NCBI GenBank assembly: GCA_029962745.1
Contig: CM057158.1
Span: 7,825,528-7,889,527 of the forward strand
DNA from: Echinometra lucunter
Taxonomy: Eukaryota; Echinodermata; Echinoidea; Camarodonta; Echinometridae
Direction: 5' to 3'
Length of the DNA stretch: 64,000 bases
Part shown: in pieces, positions 12,069 through 24,272 of the stretch
How the letters are laid out: the number at the start of each line of letters is the position of its first letter
Numbering within the stretch: position 1 is the first letter of the stretch
The notes under the pieces: model-generated
Told to the model about the DNA's origin: nothing
The model's database searches: none
Seen by the model: only the letters and a program-made list of their open reading frames with translations
Program-made: the position numbers and the translations under genes

Positions 12069-12195
12069 AGTTTCTAGTTAAAACTATGGGCCTCGGTGAC
12101 TCGAATAGTACCATTCACTTCGGGGCTGCGCCCCTCAGTGAATAGTACTATTTCGGAGTCACCTCTTGCCCATAGTTTTAACCAGAAACTCTCAA
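12069..12195. repeat. GC-centred palindrome
   Basis: Arms of about 55 bp (AAACTATGGGC to GCCCATAGTTT, with GTGAATAGTACTATT inside) surround a CGGGGCTGCGCCCC centre. No ORF of note. Similar GC-centred palindromes lie at 33516-33690 and 35395-35520. Confidence 0.8.
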
Positions 12196-12215
12196 GGCAA
12201 AGTATATTTGTATAT

Positions 12216-12382
12216 TGTTAACTATAGCGATTTCAGAGAGCGCTATGATCATTATGATGAAATCACTAGTTAAGAAGCTTTAATATACGCGTGAAATAGG
12301 AAACCAGCGTGCAGAAACAAAAGGAGAAGTCTCCATAGACTTGTACATGCTGGTTTCCTATTTCACGAGTATATTATAGCGA
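12216..12382. repeat. Extra hairpin copy outside the right arm
   Basis: A third right-side copy of the TACTCGTGAAATAGGAAACC hairpin with its AGCGCTATGATCATTATGAT flank, in the same orientation as the 11.1-kb copy. Confidence 0.8.
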
Positions 12383-12879
12383 TTTAATTTCATCAAAATA
12401 CAAATTACGCACGCGCGCGTGCAGAGAGCGCTGTGACGACGACCGAAGTCGACTGTCTGGGATCAGTACAATTATTAAGACGAAATAAACCAAGGATTAT
12501 CAAATATCAACTGGCAGGTTTGTTTCCAACAAATAGCTATTCATTTCAGTATATAGGCAGATTTGATCGTATAGACCCTATATTATTTCCTATTCTATAT
12601 TAAATTGCAATAGAAATCGCAAAGCAACATGGTCTCCAACCCTGTTGCACGACGCGAAATGTGACGAAGCGTCGTGCATGCCCAGTACGTGCGGTCAACT
12701 GTAGAAGGCCATGTCATGGCTTGAAAAAGTGTCCGGTGGAAATAGGGAACTGGTTTCCTATTTCACGATAATGCCATGATATGACATCAGAGATGCCAAG
12801 GTCGAAGACTAGCAATGCGTGAGATTTTAGGCAGGGAACCGTGAGATCGTCAGGCGTTGTGTATTATAATAGGTCTAAC

Positions 12880-12881
12880 CT

Positions 12882-12920
<39 letters not shown>

Positions 12921-13422
12921 TCGAGTATATAATGCGTGGTGGGAATGTGCCGCGGAGAAGACCCCCATTTTTACACTCAAATTTCTGTTCCAAAGCATAG
13001 CATTTTTATCTTATTGAGAAAAAGAACAAAGAAAGCCGTTCCAAAGCATAGCATTTTCTTCTTATCGAGAAAAAGGAAGAGAGAAATCCGTTCCAAAGCT
13101 TCGCATGTTTTTCGTTACGCCGTTCCTGCCGCATTGATCCGTTACAATGAGCTGCATTTTTGGTGAGAAGCGGCCCGCAGAGCGCTGTCCGACCATCGCC
13201 TTTGCCTGAGCACACCCGGTGGCCGTGCCGCCGGGCTAGCTGCATGCACGTATGCCCGTTCCATAGGGATACATAAGCACTCACACGCAGGCGAACCGTT
13301 CCAAAGACCCCCGTTTTCACAAACATTTGTAGTTCCGAAGCCCGTTCCAAGGCCCCCGTTTTTTGTCTCGCCCGCGGCACATACCTACCACTTTTGGGAT
13401 CGAGTAACCCCCCCCCCCGGGG
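12880..13422. mobile_element. MITE-like element with G-tract termini and 8-bp TSD
   Basis: The element is bounded by direct repeats GGTCTAAC at 12872-12879 and 13423-13430, a perfect 8-bp target duplication. The left end has a 35-G run then CACTCGAG and, further in, GTGCCGCGG. The right end, reverse-complemented, has CCCC, a G run, TTACTCGA and later GTGCCGCGG, so the termini are inverted repeats. The interior is GC-richer than its surroundings and carries about seven GTTCCAAAG/GTTCCAAGG-type units. Open frames occur on both strands but they follow the repeat. An 8-bp duplication fits hAT or P superfamilies. No transposase is present. Confidence 0.75.
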
Positions 13423-13629
13423 GGTCTAACGTTAGCCCTGGGTGGAACCGCTGCTTCTCGATGAAGCTCTCATCTGCCACAGTGATAACTCCTACTAATA
13501 ACATTTTCTGAAGTAAAAATAAGATTTTGATAAAATATAATATACAATGCTACTATCTTAAATATTTTTGTCGGATATCATATTCACCTCAATTGTGTTT
13601 AGAGAATCCATCAAATTTCCCTTTTTTGC

Positions 13630-13815
13630 ACGCCAAGTTGAAGCCATTCCGGCGATCGCCATTTCCCATAGCATGACAAAGCACGCACTTGTGCATGCGC
13701 ATTTGCAAACTAACAACGGCCTGTGGAAAGATTCACTGAAGATCTGGGAGGATAAAGACTCATTTTTTGGACCATCCTTTTCCTAATCGAACAAGATTTT
13801 TTATCGACAATGTTT
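13630..13815 (+). promoter_or_regulatory. FTO: Probable FTO promoter and first exon
   Basis: This CpG-containing patch has GGCGATCGCCATTTCC (YY1-like, reverse orientation) and TGTGCATGCGCATT (NRF1-like), as in housekeeping promoters. It ends in ATG TTT followed by GTAAGTAC, a near-consensus donor at 13816. Spliced to the acceptor at 15758, the frame reads Met-Phe-Lys-Lys-Met and enters the FTO coding exon in frame, adding four residues. The transcription start is not visible. An ATG at 13672 would open a short upstream frame if included. Confidence 0.45.
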
Positions 13816-14581
13816 GTAAGTACTTAACATTGCTTGATTGAATTGTTCAATAAAAAAAAAATCCGTATTTTGAGCTGGGGAGCCCCGCATAGCATAGGTA
13901 GGCATAGAAGCTTCCACTGCAATGCAATGCACAGCCCGAACGCGTAGTAAGTCTAACATTAGACTGCAATGTAACTGTTGTGTTACTGTTAGGTGTGGGA
14001 AAGAGATTTTTTGGGATGAGCAAGAGCCCCCAATGCGGGGGTCTCATGCCTAATGCGTGAAACCTGACATGTCTGTGACATAATTGCCAACACTGAAGAA
14101 TGAAAAAGCGGTAGATCTAGACTTTTTAATTTTTATTTTTTTGTTGGTTAGTGCAGGGGCAAGGATCTGCATGATCTGGAGGGGTATCGGGAGCAGCCAA
14201 TTTTTTTTTTTCATGATGGTTAGGCATGCCATGCCCATGCCATGGTAGTTGTTGTTGAATTGGGTTTTTACAGACGTGTGTCAATCAATGGTAGGGGCAA
14301 CATCTGAATAAGAGGATTTTGTATTTTCACGACATAGAGTCAAAAGGAAAGTGAGCATTTTAGTTACATCTTGGAAAATTTCTTTCAATTTCATTAGGAT
14401 GGGTGGTTCCGATGCACAGTCACATGGCGACCAAAAGATGAAAACCTTGCATTTTAAAGCACTTTCTATGTACACTTGTTTCACAGTCTGATCTAACTGA
14501 CGCATCCACTTGGTTTTTATTAGTAGTATTTTCCCTCTGTTTTGTTTCAAAGGATGGTCAGTATTGCTCAATGTATTTCAT

Positions 14582-14597
14582 GGGGGGGGGGGGGGGG
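14582..14597. repeat. Poly-G tract
   Basis: Sixteen G in what would be FTO intron 1. The rest of 13816-15758 shows no exon I can support. Confidence 0.9.
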
Positions 14598-15764
14598 AAT
14601 CCTTAAACATTTCCTTGATTATTGTTGACCCCACATTTCGTTGTGTAGTTCCAATTAATATTTTGCATTTTCTAGCTCTTGCATACAAAATACAATTCAA
14701 GCCTATGCACTGATGTCCTTTTGGCAATCGATCATTAGTCTACATTTTGCCATTCTCCACCCAGGTGTCAATGAGTACTGGCAGGAAAATCTGTGATGAA
14801 TTTTTTAGATTTAAAGTTGGATGACTTCATATACATGGGAATAAAAACAGAAGTGTGATAAATAATGGGTGATGAAGCCAGTAATAAATGAAATGGCATG
14901 AAAATAAACATTCAAATGGTCTTTTAAATTATCAAAATCAGTATTTTCTACTGAAAAAAAATTTCAAAGTTGGTAGATGGTTAAATTCCATGAAAAGCAG
15001 TAGTCTACCGCCTAGAGTTGGCAAGTATGATACGAGCACGGTCAGTGATAATTGGCGTGACGTACCTTACCATACTAACGTTACCACTCGGCCACTCATC
15101 CTGTGTACTCAGATCATTTGCATACTGTATACATTATGTTTACTGTATGCAAATTGTATTACATGTACATGTACAAACTTATCTAAATAGCTTTTACAGG
15201 TGAATAGGCTTTAATAGCTTTTGTGTGTAACAGCTGGCCCTTTTCCTTGCTAGATCATTCATATATGAGAGGAAAATGATTGTTCAAAATTTCACTTTCA
15301 ACTCTGAATCACGATATTTATGGCACAGTAAGAGTGGAAGAGTCTCTGAATCAGGTAATCTAGCAAATTTAAGAAAATTAAATCTTGCTTAGAGCAATTT
15401 TGTTGTTTGTCATGTCTGTCTTTTAAAGCTGCAACAGCAAATGTTGGACACAGTCCCACATAGGCATGGGCCTATGAGTGACAGTATCCCATATTGCACT
15501 GTATGTTTGATAATAGTATAAATGACAAAAATTCATGGCAGTTAGTTCTTCTACTTGATGCTTGATATTTTTCATGAAATTGAATGGCATACGTATGTGA
15601 TCCCTACAGTGATGCTATCTATGTTGTGCTCTGTCAACAATAATCAACAGTCTATTTGAAATGCTTTTTTGGACAAATGAATGAAATTGCCATGTAGAGT
15701 CTGTATGTCTGTGATTCATGAATTGCTGCTGAGTTTATCATGTTTTTTGATTTTACAGAAGAAA

Positions 15765-18700
15765 ATGAGTGACAGGTCAGCTGAAAATCAGAAGTATCTA
15801 CCACATCTTAGGTCATCTGATGAGGGTTTTGAATATTTTGTAAGTACATTTCTCATTGTATTCATTCTTAATTTGATTTGCTCCATTTTCAGTTGTTTTT
15901 TTTTAATTATAAAATGTGCTCAAGAATGATTTTGATACAATGTTGGATGACTTTGATCAAGATTAGTGTCACAATTGTCAGAGGACAGTTGAATTTTATT
16001 TGCAAATATATTTTAACCTGTTGTGCTGATTTCGGTATAACATGCATTTTTCTTAGACCCCAGCCCAAGTTATCTCAGTTGTAGTGTTCAGTTCAACAGG
16101 TTAACATTATAAAATAAATTAACTGATAAAACATTTTGCAGTTACCATTAACTCCAGTCAGGGATTGGTGCATGCACACAATACCTGCATATTGCATTTA
16201 CCAGGCCTGTGCATAACCTCCACTGGCAAGGGACGGGGAGGGGGTTATTTGTACCATATGGTCTCCACAGTAGATTTCAGAACTCTATCATGTCCTCCTT
16301 GCTGTTTTTTGCTTGGGCTACCTGTTAGTTGGTCCTGGTTCAGAGCAGCAGCAATAATAAGAGATGAATAGATGAATGAATGCATGAATAAAAAGTACAT
16401 GTAGATAGATAATGATAAATAATACATGAAAATTTAGAATGAATTATCTCTTTGTTGCATTCATAGAGAGCAGAAAAATATCCTAACTTTGTTCATCAAC
16501 CCAGCTCAGAGATTCCCAAAGATCTTGCCCAAGATGTGGCGTGGGCATTCAACAAGTTGGAGTCTGAGGGCTACTTCTACCGCCACTGGGTCGTAGTGCA
16601 GGGTAAGCATGTACTGACTCCTGTCTCCAGAACGTTGGTGGGCAACCCAGGTATGACCTACCGGTACCTGGGCCTGCGGATATTTGCCTTGCCCTGGACC
16701 TTTAGGGATGACAGCAGGGATCTCAGTGAGATTGAGAAGGCATGCAGTGTCATTGGCAGATTGAATCAGCACTTGAAAGAAACATCTTGTGGAATACTGG
16801 AGAAGAGAGTAGCTAATGCCAAAAATGAGGATGAAATTCAAGATGCAAAAATTGTAAAGAGGATCAGTGCTGATAGCACAATTCAAGCAGGAATTGCAAG
16901 CAGATTGGAAAACCCCCCAAATACTACGAGAGCTGCTGAAGCTGACAAAAATTCTGCAAACAGATTAAAAGAACAATCTGATAGCCATGTAAAAAGCAAT
17001 GGTGAGCATGAACTAAATAGGAGTCTTAGAGATATCTTGCCTAAACTTGGAGAAAGGACAGAATGTAGGGACTCCAAGGAAATTTCACCAAGCATGAAGG
17101 GTAACAGTGGAACCGATGGGAGACCAAGTCACAAACGGAAGAGGCAGGAAACCAGGGCAGAGACCATAGAAGAAGGGACTGATTTCAATGTGGCTCTAAT
17201 CAACTACATGGACCCATTGGATCCAGAGCTGAGCCTCAAACCAGAGCCTTACTATGGTCTTGGTCCTCTCGCTGTTTCCTGGCATATGGATGGCAACCTT
17301 GTCCGAGGATCTACTGTAGCAGTCTACAGCTATACTTGTGAGGCTCCACATGAATCAGGTTAGATGGTTTATAGGGCTGGCAAAAGAGGGAAGTGGGTTA
17401 CTTGATACAAATTGGCCCTAAGTTGAAATCTGGTCTAGAATTTTATCAGCAAGAGACAAGTGAGAAAATAAAAAGAAGAAAATAGTCTGTAGAGACTAGG
17501 GAGGAGGGGCTAGATGCACTGTTGGCATTTAACCCCTCCCCCACCCCATTCCCCCCCCCCCCCAAAGTGCAAATGTTCTAGATATATTAGAAAAAAATGA
17601 AACTGTGCAAATGTGAAGAAACCCAAATTTGTTATATGATCTTTGATCTCAGTTCTTCTGTTTCCAGCACAGTATATAAAAAGTGACAAATTGGTTGCAT
17701 CTTGAATTCAAAAATATTAGTCACTATCACAAATTCATATTTAAATGATACCACCTATTTTTGTGATATTCTTTTAAATTAAGGGAAAGGTAGAGACTGG
17801 ATGGTTGGTATTAGCAAACCGTTTGATGAAGAGACTCCTGCTTTAGCTGCTCCTCTAGCTTCTGGAGATGTATACTTTATGCTAGCAGATCTCAATGATA
17901 CCCACAGACACTGTGTCATAGCTGGGGACCAGCCAAGATTTGCTTCCACTCATAGAGTAGTTGATGTAAGTAACTTAAATATTTTTCTTGTATCAGATGA
18001 CTGTGCTTGAATTTTTGCTCAGGCATAGCCCATATGGAGCATTATTTCAGTCTATGATTTGACATTTCAAAGACATAGTTCCCCTTGCTCGATCATTTGC
18101 AAGGGAAACTGATTTCAAGTTCAAATCACATAGAAGTTTGTTTGGCAAGATTAGAGCATTTCCTGCATGTTTTCATTTTTAAATACAAGTTGAAACGATG
18201 GCCATGTGGAATGCATGGCTTGCCAAGCAATTGAAATCCAGCTGTTCCTTTTTTTTATTTGAAAGGGTAAACACAATCAATAGATTAATTTCTTATGCGG
18301 AATATGTCCCTCACGGAGGAGAACATGTAAACTGACATGTCGACCTGGTACACATCGGTGATAAGTTGGAGGTATTAAAAAAAAAAAACTCCTTCCCCTG
18401 TTTGTGCCATTATTCATTGACCAAATGACCGTACGTATCCACTGCCCTCCAAAGGACGAAAAATCCAGTTTTTCTTCATGAAAGTGCTATTCTTCTGATA
18501 GAATGGTCATGCAACCCTCGATTACATCCAAGCAAGATGTCAGTCAGCACTTGAGAATCTCATCCATGCTGACAGCCAAGGAGTAGGTGTGGAATCGAGT
18601 CAGAGACCTGCACTGAAGAGTCTTGATCCTGAAGCTCTTCAACTAGCAGAAGAAGTACACAATGAGGTAGGTCAAAACACATATATTCTGTAAATGTTAA

Positions 18701-21459
18701 TTGCTGTTCATTAATCTCTGTGTGTAAAGAATACACATGATGATTCACTGCAATAAAACTCTAATCAACTGTTCTTTTATTTTTGACTGGAAGGAATTTA
18801 TTTAATATATTCCACTTTATTCTATTTGACATTGTATCATCTACCAGTTTGTAATTGAAAGGCATTTTTATCCTTTTTTGAAATAAACTGTTTTCTTTAC
18901 TGGTTTTAGGAAATATGCTAACTATGCCTTTTCCAGGTTTAATGTTATATTTAGCAAAATTATCAGTTACGACACTTCAGGGACTTTACATAAAATTTAG
19001 TTTAAAGAACCTTTATTGCCTATGCTCTAGCAGTCATTCACAGATTTCAATGTCAGAAAATTAGTTGAATGGAGAAAGATCCAGCCTTATTACAAAAACA
19101 TAAATTTCAGGTGGGAGAGGAAGATGGGTGCAGGTTTAACAGTCTTTGTTGAGCTCTTGAACAGAATCACACGAAAATGAATTGTCCAGTTATATGTAGC
19201 TGTATAATTTTTCACCAATTTTATGAACATTAAAGATGAGATCTAGCAGGTGTTAGTGGCAGTTACCGTATTCTCTGATACAGCTTCATTATTCTGTGAA
19301 TACTGGTTTCTGTTAGGTGGAGTTTGAGTGGCTGAGGCAGTTCTGGATGCAAGGATCTCGTCATGCTGCAGAGAGATCCTTCTGGATCAAACCAATGGAG
19401 GATTTGGAACACTCCTGGGAAAATATGGAACTCATGGTAGGTATTAAGTCATTGATTTGAGATGAGAAAATATAAAAGGACTGAGTAACACTCCTGGGAA
19501 AATATGGAACTTGTGGTAGGTATTGCATCACTGAGATGAAATGAGAAAACTTTAAGGAATGAGTAACACTCCTGAGAAAATATGGAACTCATGGTAGGTA
19601 TTGCATCACTAATATGAGATTAGAAAAGATTCAACATAGTGAATAAGCATTTATGAAAAGGATATGCCAACACAAAATCAGAACAGAGATATCAAAAATT
19701 GTCTTTTTACCATTTACATGGAAATTTATAGGTGTTAAAAGCCTTACATAACATCTTTGTCTTCTGAATATGTTATATCTTTTCTTTTTAGTCAGACATC
19801 AAAGTTTGGTGGTGAGAAAAATTTGTATAGGATAGAAAGGACCTTAGAAATTTAGAGTGATATGCAAAAGCCAAGTGTGCAGTAAGTGGATAGTCAAGAA
19901 TGTAGTTGGCTAGCAACAATAACACTTGATTTTCATTTTAATAGTGTGAGAGAATAGGTTTGAAAGTGTTAATGATTTAAGAGGTATTTCCAGTTTGACT
20001 AAACTTGGGAAAAAAAAGTGGATAGAGTACATATCACAGATTCTTATTATGACAAGATAAACCATACTCTTTCAGATGTAATGAACTGTAGCTCTTTATG
20101 TAATTTGTGGGATCTTTTAATCTGTTGAACACTAAGCCTGACATAACTTGCACTTGAGCCTATGGAAAATGCTTGTTAAACTGAAATCAAATCGTGTTCC
20201 ACAGGTTAAAAACAGAAGGCCTGTATTTATAAATATTGATAAGGTTACCTGCTTTTAATCAGAACTTTTTGTATTTTAGATTAAATTTTGTTTTCTTTTT
20301 TGCATGACATGACTGTGAAAGTTACATGTACCAAAACAAATGAAAACTTGCCATTTCAGCATGTTTTTCTTTCTGCTTATTATTGTTGATTAGACGAAGC
20401 TTACTATAGATATATCGATTGACCAAGAATCATCTCTAGATACAGCAACCATCATCACAACCATCCTTCCATATATTGAGACCAGAGAGAGACAAAGATG
20501 TGCTTTCATTAATAGGTAATGAGGGAATGCTTGAATTCAACATTTTCATGATTGACTTTGCTCCAGTCGCAGCTTATACCAGATATACTCTTGGGTATAG
20601 GGTGTTGTTGCAAGGGACTTGAGTTAAGTATTATGGAGAATTATTAATGTTGGATTAGAATCACTTGGAGCAGTTGTAGCTAGCAAGTCCTCTAGACATG
20701 TTCACAAACTTGTACTTTTGTACCCCACACAATACCATTGTAAGAGTGCTGTATAAGTAGGAATGTTCATATTATATTGGATGGCGCTGAATGGGATACC
20801 GAATAATATTCCACAAGTTAGGGTCAATGTTGTGCCACTCGAACCGGAAGATAAGTGCAATATCCATGAAATAAAGCATTCCAATATGATTATTAACTAT
20901 ACCCCACAGAAAAGTGAATTAAAAGTTAATAAAAATCATTTCACCAACCACATTCAGTTAATAGGCCCCCCCATCAATCATACATTAATTTTGATCACAG
21001 AAGCTTGACTTGCCTATTCATGATGTCATCTTAAGTATTTGCGCAATGTATATATTGCGTTGCATTGCATATACGTGCATTTGCGCATGGCCAGTTTATC
21101 ATAGTAGCCTATGGGGAATTCGGTGTTGCATTGGATTTGCTTGAATATTGCACATGCAATTGAAGCAGACAAAAATATGCATTTTTAATGCGCGGCTAAA
21201 ATGCCCTATATAGATAATAATGTATTGTGTTGCTATGACTTGGGATATGCAACCAAGACAGCCTACATTTGATGAGCGAATGGATATTGTCTGTGATTTA
21301 TCCAGGTATAGTCCAGACGTTCTTCTCAGCATAGAACCTGACCGTCTTCCACTCTACCGACCAACCTGGGATGACAGTGACACCTCACGACCTTTACCCT
21401 TTACCCTCAGCAAGGTCATCAAGAGGTTGAAGGTTAGGCTGAATGAGATACAGGAGTAG
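15765..21459 (+). CDS. FTO: FTO, Fe(II)/2-oxoglutarate nucleic-acid demethylase
   Basis: FTO oxidatively demethylates N6-methyladenosine and related bases in nuclear RNA, using Fe(II), 2-oxoglutarate and O2. Coding exons: 15765-15839, 16467-17358, 17784-17965, 18502-18666, 19317-19436, 20394-20515 and 21306-21459. All splice sites are GT-AG and phases match. From this Met the product is 569 residues (human FTO 505). Fe ligands are His298 and Asp300 (SWHMDGNLV) and His365 (THRHCV). Arg374 and Arg380 (QPRFASTHR) match the 2-oxoglutarate-binding arginines; Asn271, Tyr353 and base-contacting Arg80 are conserved. The C-terminal helical domain follows (EVHNEVEFEWLRQFW, RPTWDDSDTSRPLPF). An ~80-residue charged insert precedes Asn271 and ends in KRKR (248-251), possibly a nuclear signal. 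Human Glu234 and Ser318 are Gly301 and Ala376 here. Translation may instead begin at 13810. Confidence 0.94.
19408..19640 (+). repeat. Triplicated exon end with splice donor
   Basis: Three tandem copies (period 79 then 78 bp, starting near 19408, 19487 and 19565) span the last ~29 coding bases of the 19317-19436 exon, its GTAGGT donor and early intron. Each copy keeps GAAAATATGGAACT and GGTAGGTATT, so three equivalent donors follow one another. Reading past the first donor soon meets TGA, so only the first gives the conserved protein. Confidence 0.9.
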
Positions 21460-21463
21460 TAAT

Positions 21464-21543
21464 GCATCATGTTGGCTACCACTGCATCATGTTGGCTACC
21501 ACTGCATCATGTTGGCTACCACTGCATCATGTTGGCTACCACT
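21464..21543. repeat. Four 20-bp repeats in the FTO 3' UTR
   Basis: GCATCATGTTGGCTACCACT is repeated four times exactly, beginning five bases after the FTO stop codon. An AATAAA occurs further on at about 21771 and may serve polyadenylation. Confidence 0.95.
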
Positions 21544-21724
21544 GCAAAGCATCCATTTAAAATGTAAATATTTTTTGTATAATTATAGTATCATTGCTAC
21601 TGCTATCACAAAAAGTAGAAGTTGTGCAGCTATGAAATTTTTTTGATGAATTATTGAAAACTGTTGTAAAAAATAATGTTTAATGACCATTTATGAGTCG
21701 AAAATGCTGGTCGCTTTATAGCAA

Positions 21725-22930
21725 GTTGCCAGGATTCATGCCAGCGGAAAAGGCTGGCGTGAATTCTAATAATAAACAGGGCCAGTGTATAGCATTAATT
21801 TAATATTTAATAGATTTAAAATAATTATTCACACCTCATCCATATCTATCACCCAGCATTTTGCATTACTTAATTTCCTTCCCCCCAGCCGTACACTGGC
21901 CCTGCGTGCCGCACACCCGACACAACTCTCCACAGGCCATGGATCCCTTATATTCTGTCCAAAATTTAGCGCAATTTTTTGCCACTCAGTAAAATAGCTT
22001 TCAAGTACACACACCCCTGTTGCATGAATGGTTTTGCTATTTGCATAAAGTCATGCATATTCAAGGTCCATCCTGAATTCTCAAAGCATTTTCAAAGACA
22101 CTCTAATGGAAAGAATGACCCACACCTGTCTTATTTGAATAACAGAAGCTAGCATAAGCAACACACAAAAGAGATGGAGGAGCAAGCGCAGAATCAGATG
22201 AGTTCAATTCAAATTTATTCCAGGTCCATTCTTTCTTCCACCACAATAGCCAAAAGAAATTACAGCTTATCAGGGGCTTGCCTGAAATGATCTTCTTGAA
22301 ACCCACATTCACTATAGAAATAACAACAGCTCAAGGCAGGCAAATGCAATTATTCACCTCAGTGTTCTTGGGGGTATGTGGATCCATGTATTCATGTGAA
22401 TACATTGGTAAGCAGATTGATTATTAAAAAGACAACTTTCCATAGTGTTCCAGTGGGTTGATTCAACAGCCAAGTTCATGAATGTTTTCCATGCTTACCT
22501 ACTCAACCAATAGCACTATCTGTTAGCCCAAAAGCTTGCCAGAGCTTTGCCAGAGCATGAGAGTAGCTATTGAGGAAATCATTTTTCTTTGTATATTCTT
22601 GTTTTGCAGGAATCGTTACCCTTTGTTGTTGTCGTCATCATCATCATCCTCTCGCGTCTTCTTTCGATGATTAGTCTGCTCAAACTATTCTCCATCCATT
22701 ATGGTTCAAAGACTCGGGTGAGATTACTCTTGCATAACCATGTTTTTATGCCTCCGCCCATCAAAGGTGGTGCTGGAGGCTTTGGCAGGAATTCACAAAA
22801 AAGATTCAAACCACGGGGCGGTTCAAACTTTCTCCTTGTTTTTGTAAGCATACGTGCGCTGACAATCCAATTTTTTTTGAGCGTGCCTAATTATGCTAAT
22901 TTCGGTACGCTTATGAAGGTCTAATCGTAG
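21725..22930. repeat. First copy of the FTO-downstream duplicated segment
   Basis: Landmarks here (GGATTCATGCCAGCGG at 21732, TTGTTTTGCAGGAAT near 22600, ATGGTTCAAAGACTC near 22700) recur in order behind each terminal-exon relic at 25.2 and 27.45 kb. From 22748 the sequence becomes a dispersed repeat with TTATGCCTCCGCCCAT and a later TTTTCGGGTTGTCTGTCCGT. That repeat recurs at 26100, partly at 26.8 kb, and at 29879. No gene is present. Confidence 0.8.
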
Positions 22931-24272
22931 CTGTAGTTTAAATCTCCTTAGTGAATGTGGGCCATTATGTTTTCGGGTTGTCTGTCCGTCTTGCTTTTTT
23001 GTTAGCACAATATTTCATGAACCATTCGAAGTATTAACTTCAACCTGGTGCTAGTATGTATCACTGTAGGAAGATGATCTGATTAGATTTGGGGGTATGT
23101 GGTGCAAAGGTCAATTTCTGAGTTTCAGGTTTCCCCCTGTGATATCTCAAAACTATTTGAAGATAAACTTTAGACTTGGTGCTAGTATGCATCACCATAG
23201 GAAGATGATCTGATTAGATTTTAAGGGTCTGTTGGTTAAAGGTCACAGAGGTCAATTACGTAATTTTAGGCTTTACCCTTGTAAATGCAATATTTGAAGA
23301 ATCATTTTAAGTATGAACTTAAAACTAATGCTAGTGCATCTCTATAGTGAGACAAATCGATTCAATTTTGGGTGTAGTCAAAGATCAAATGCCAGCGGTC
23401 AGTATGTATGAACTTGTGGGAGACAAAGTGATCAGACTTTTGGGTTTGGGATCAAGGGTTTAAAGAGAAGCTCGAGTTCTGGGAAAGGTGAAAATAATTT
23501 GTAAGCTTTCTCATTCTTTCCATGTCAGTTGGGAAGGATATCATAGCAAAATGCCCCATAGAAAGGATTGCTCTTTAAATGCCTTCATATTGGAAATATA
23601 AGAATTAAAAGCTGAAAAGTTCAGGGGTAACATTCATGGAAGATATGTGTTTGGTCTCATATTTGTTTTTGCTGTGCAAGTACCTTTTGGGTTTTGGGGA
23701 AAGTAAGTGAATTTTCCTATAATTTTTGATAATCTCCAAATCTCACACTAGACACTTGTGTTTATATGCAACTAATCTAACTCTCCCAGTTGCTTTGGAA
23801 CAGTTTCGTTTGCATTATGATTGCATGACCAGAAATCCAGTTTATCTTTAACGGTCAAAAAGGTTGATTAACATGTACTTATGGTGTATTTTTAAATTCT
23901 AGTTATCACAAAAATTTAAGAACAAATTGAACCATGATTATGATGATTTTTTTTTTTTAGAATTTGAATATTGCATATTATGCTAGCAAGATAAGGGGAA
24001 AACATCAGGCCTTATGGAGAGTAATGTCAGCATTTTTGTTTTGGTTACTCTTCCCTTGAGTTTTTCTTTAATGATGATTAACCATTATGGGGACTCAACT
24101 CCAAAATGTACTAAGTACAATGAACACCCTCTCTCGAGCGATAATGTTCTTACTGGTCATCTGTATCCCGCCTCGAGGATCAGGACCATGAACGGAACAG
24201 TTACAGATACATGAAGTTTACTGCATATAGGCTGAGGCATACAGGAGATGCAATTGCTTTCATCTTGTTATT
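22930..24272. other. Non-coding repeat-derived sequence
   Basis: Diverged internal repetitions of a ~100-bp pattern (GTATGTATCACTGTAGGAAG, GATCTGATTAGATTT) continue the dispersed repeat to about 23450. Beyond that I see nothing identifiable. Confidence 0.6.

Noticed and set aside
13006..13380. 124-codon minus-strand frame and a 76-codon plus frame
   Set aside because: Both lie in the GTTCCAAAG element and arise from its repeated units; no domain or splice context.
16506..16886. 126-codon minus-strand frame
   Set aside because: Antisense to the well-conserved FTO exon at 16467-17358; a shadow of its codons.
21464..21543. Short regular repeats resembling a CRISPR array
   Set aside because: Units are directly adjacent with no spacers, in an animal 3' UTR; a simple tandem repeat.
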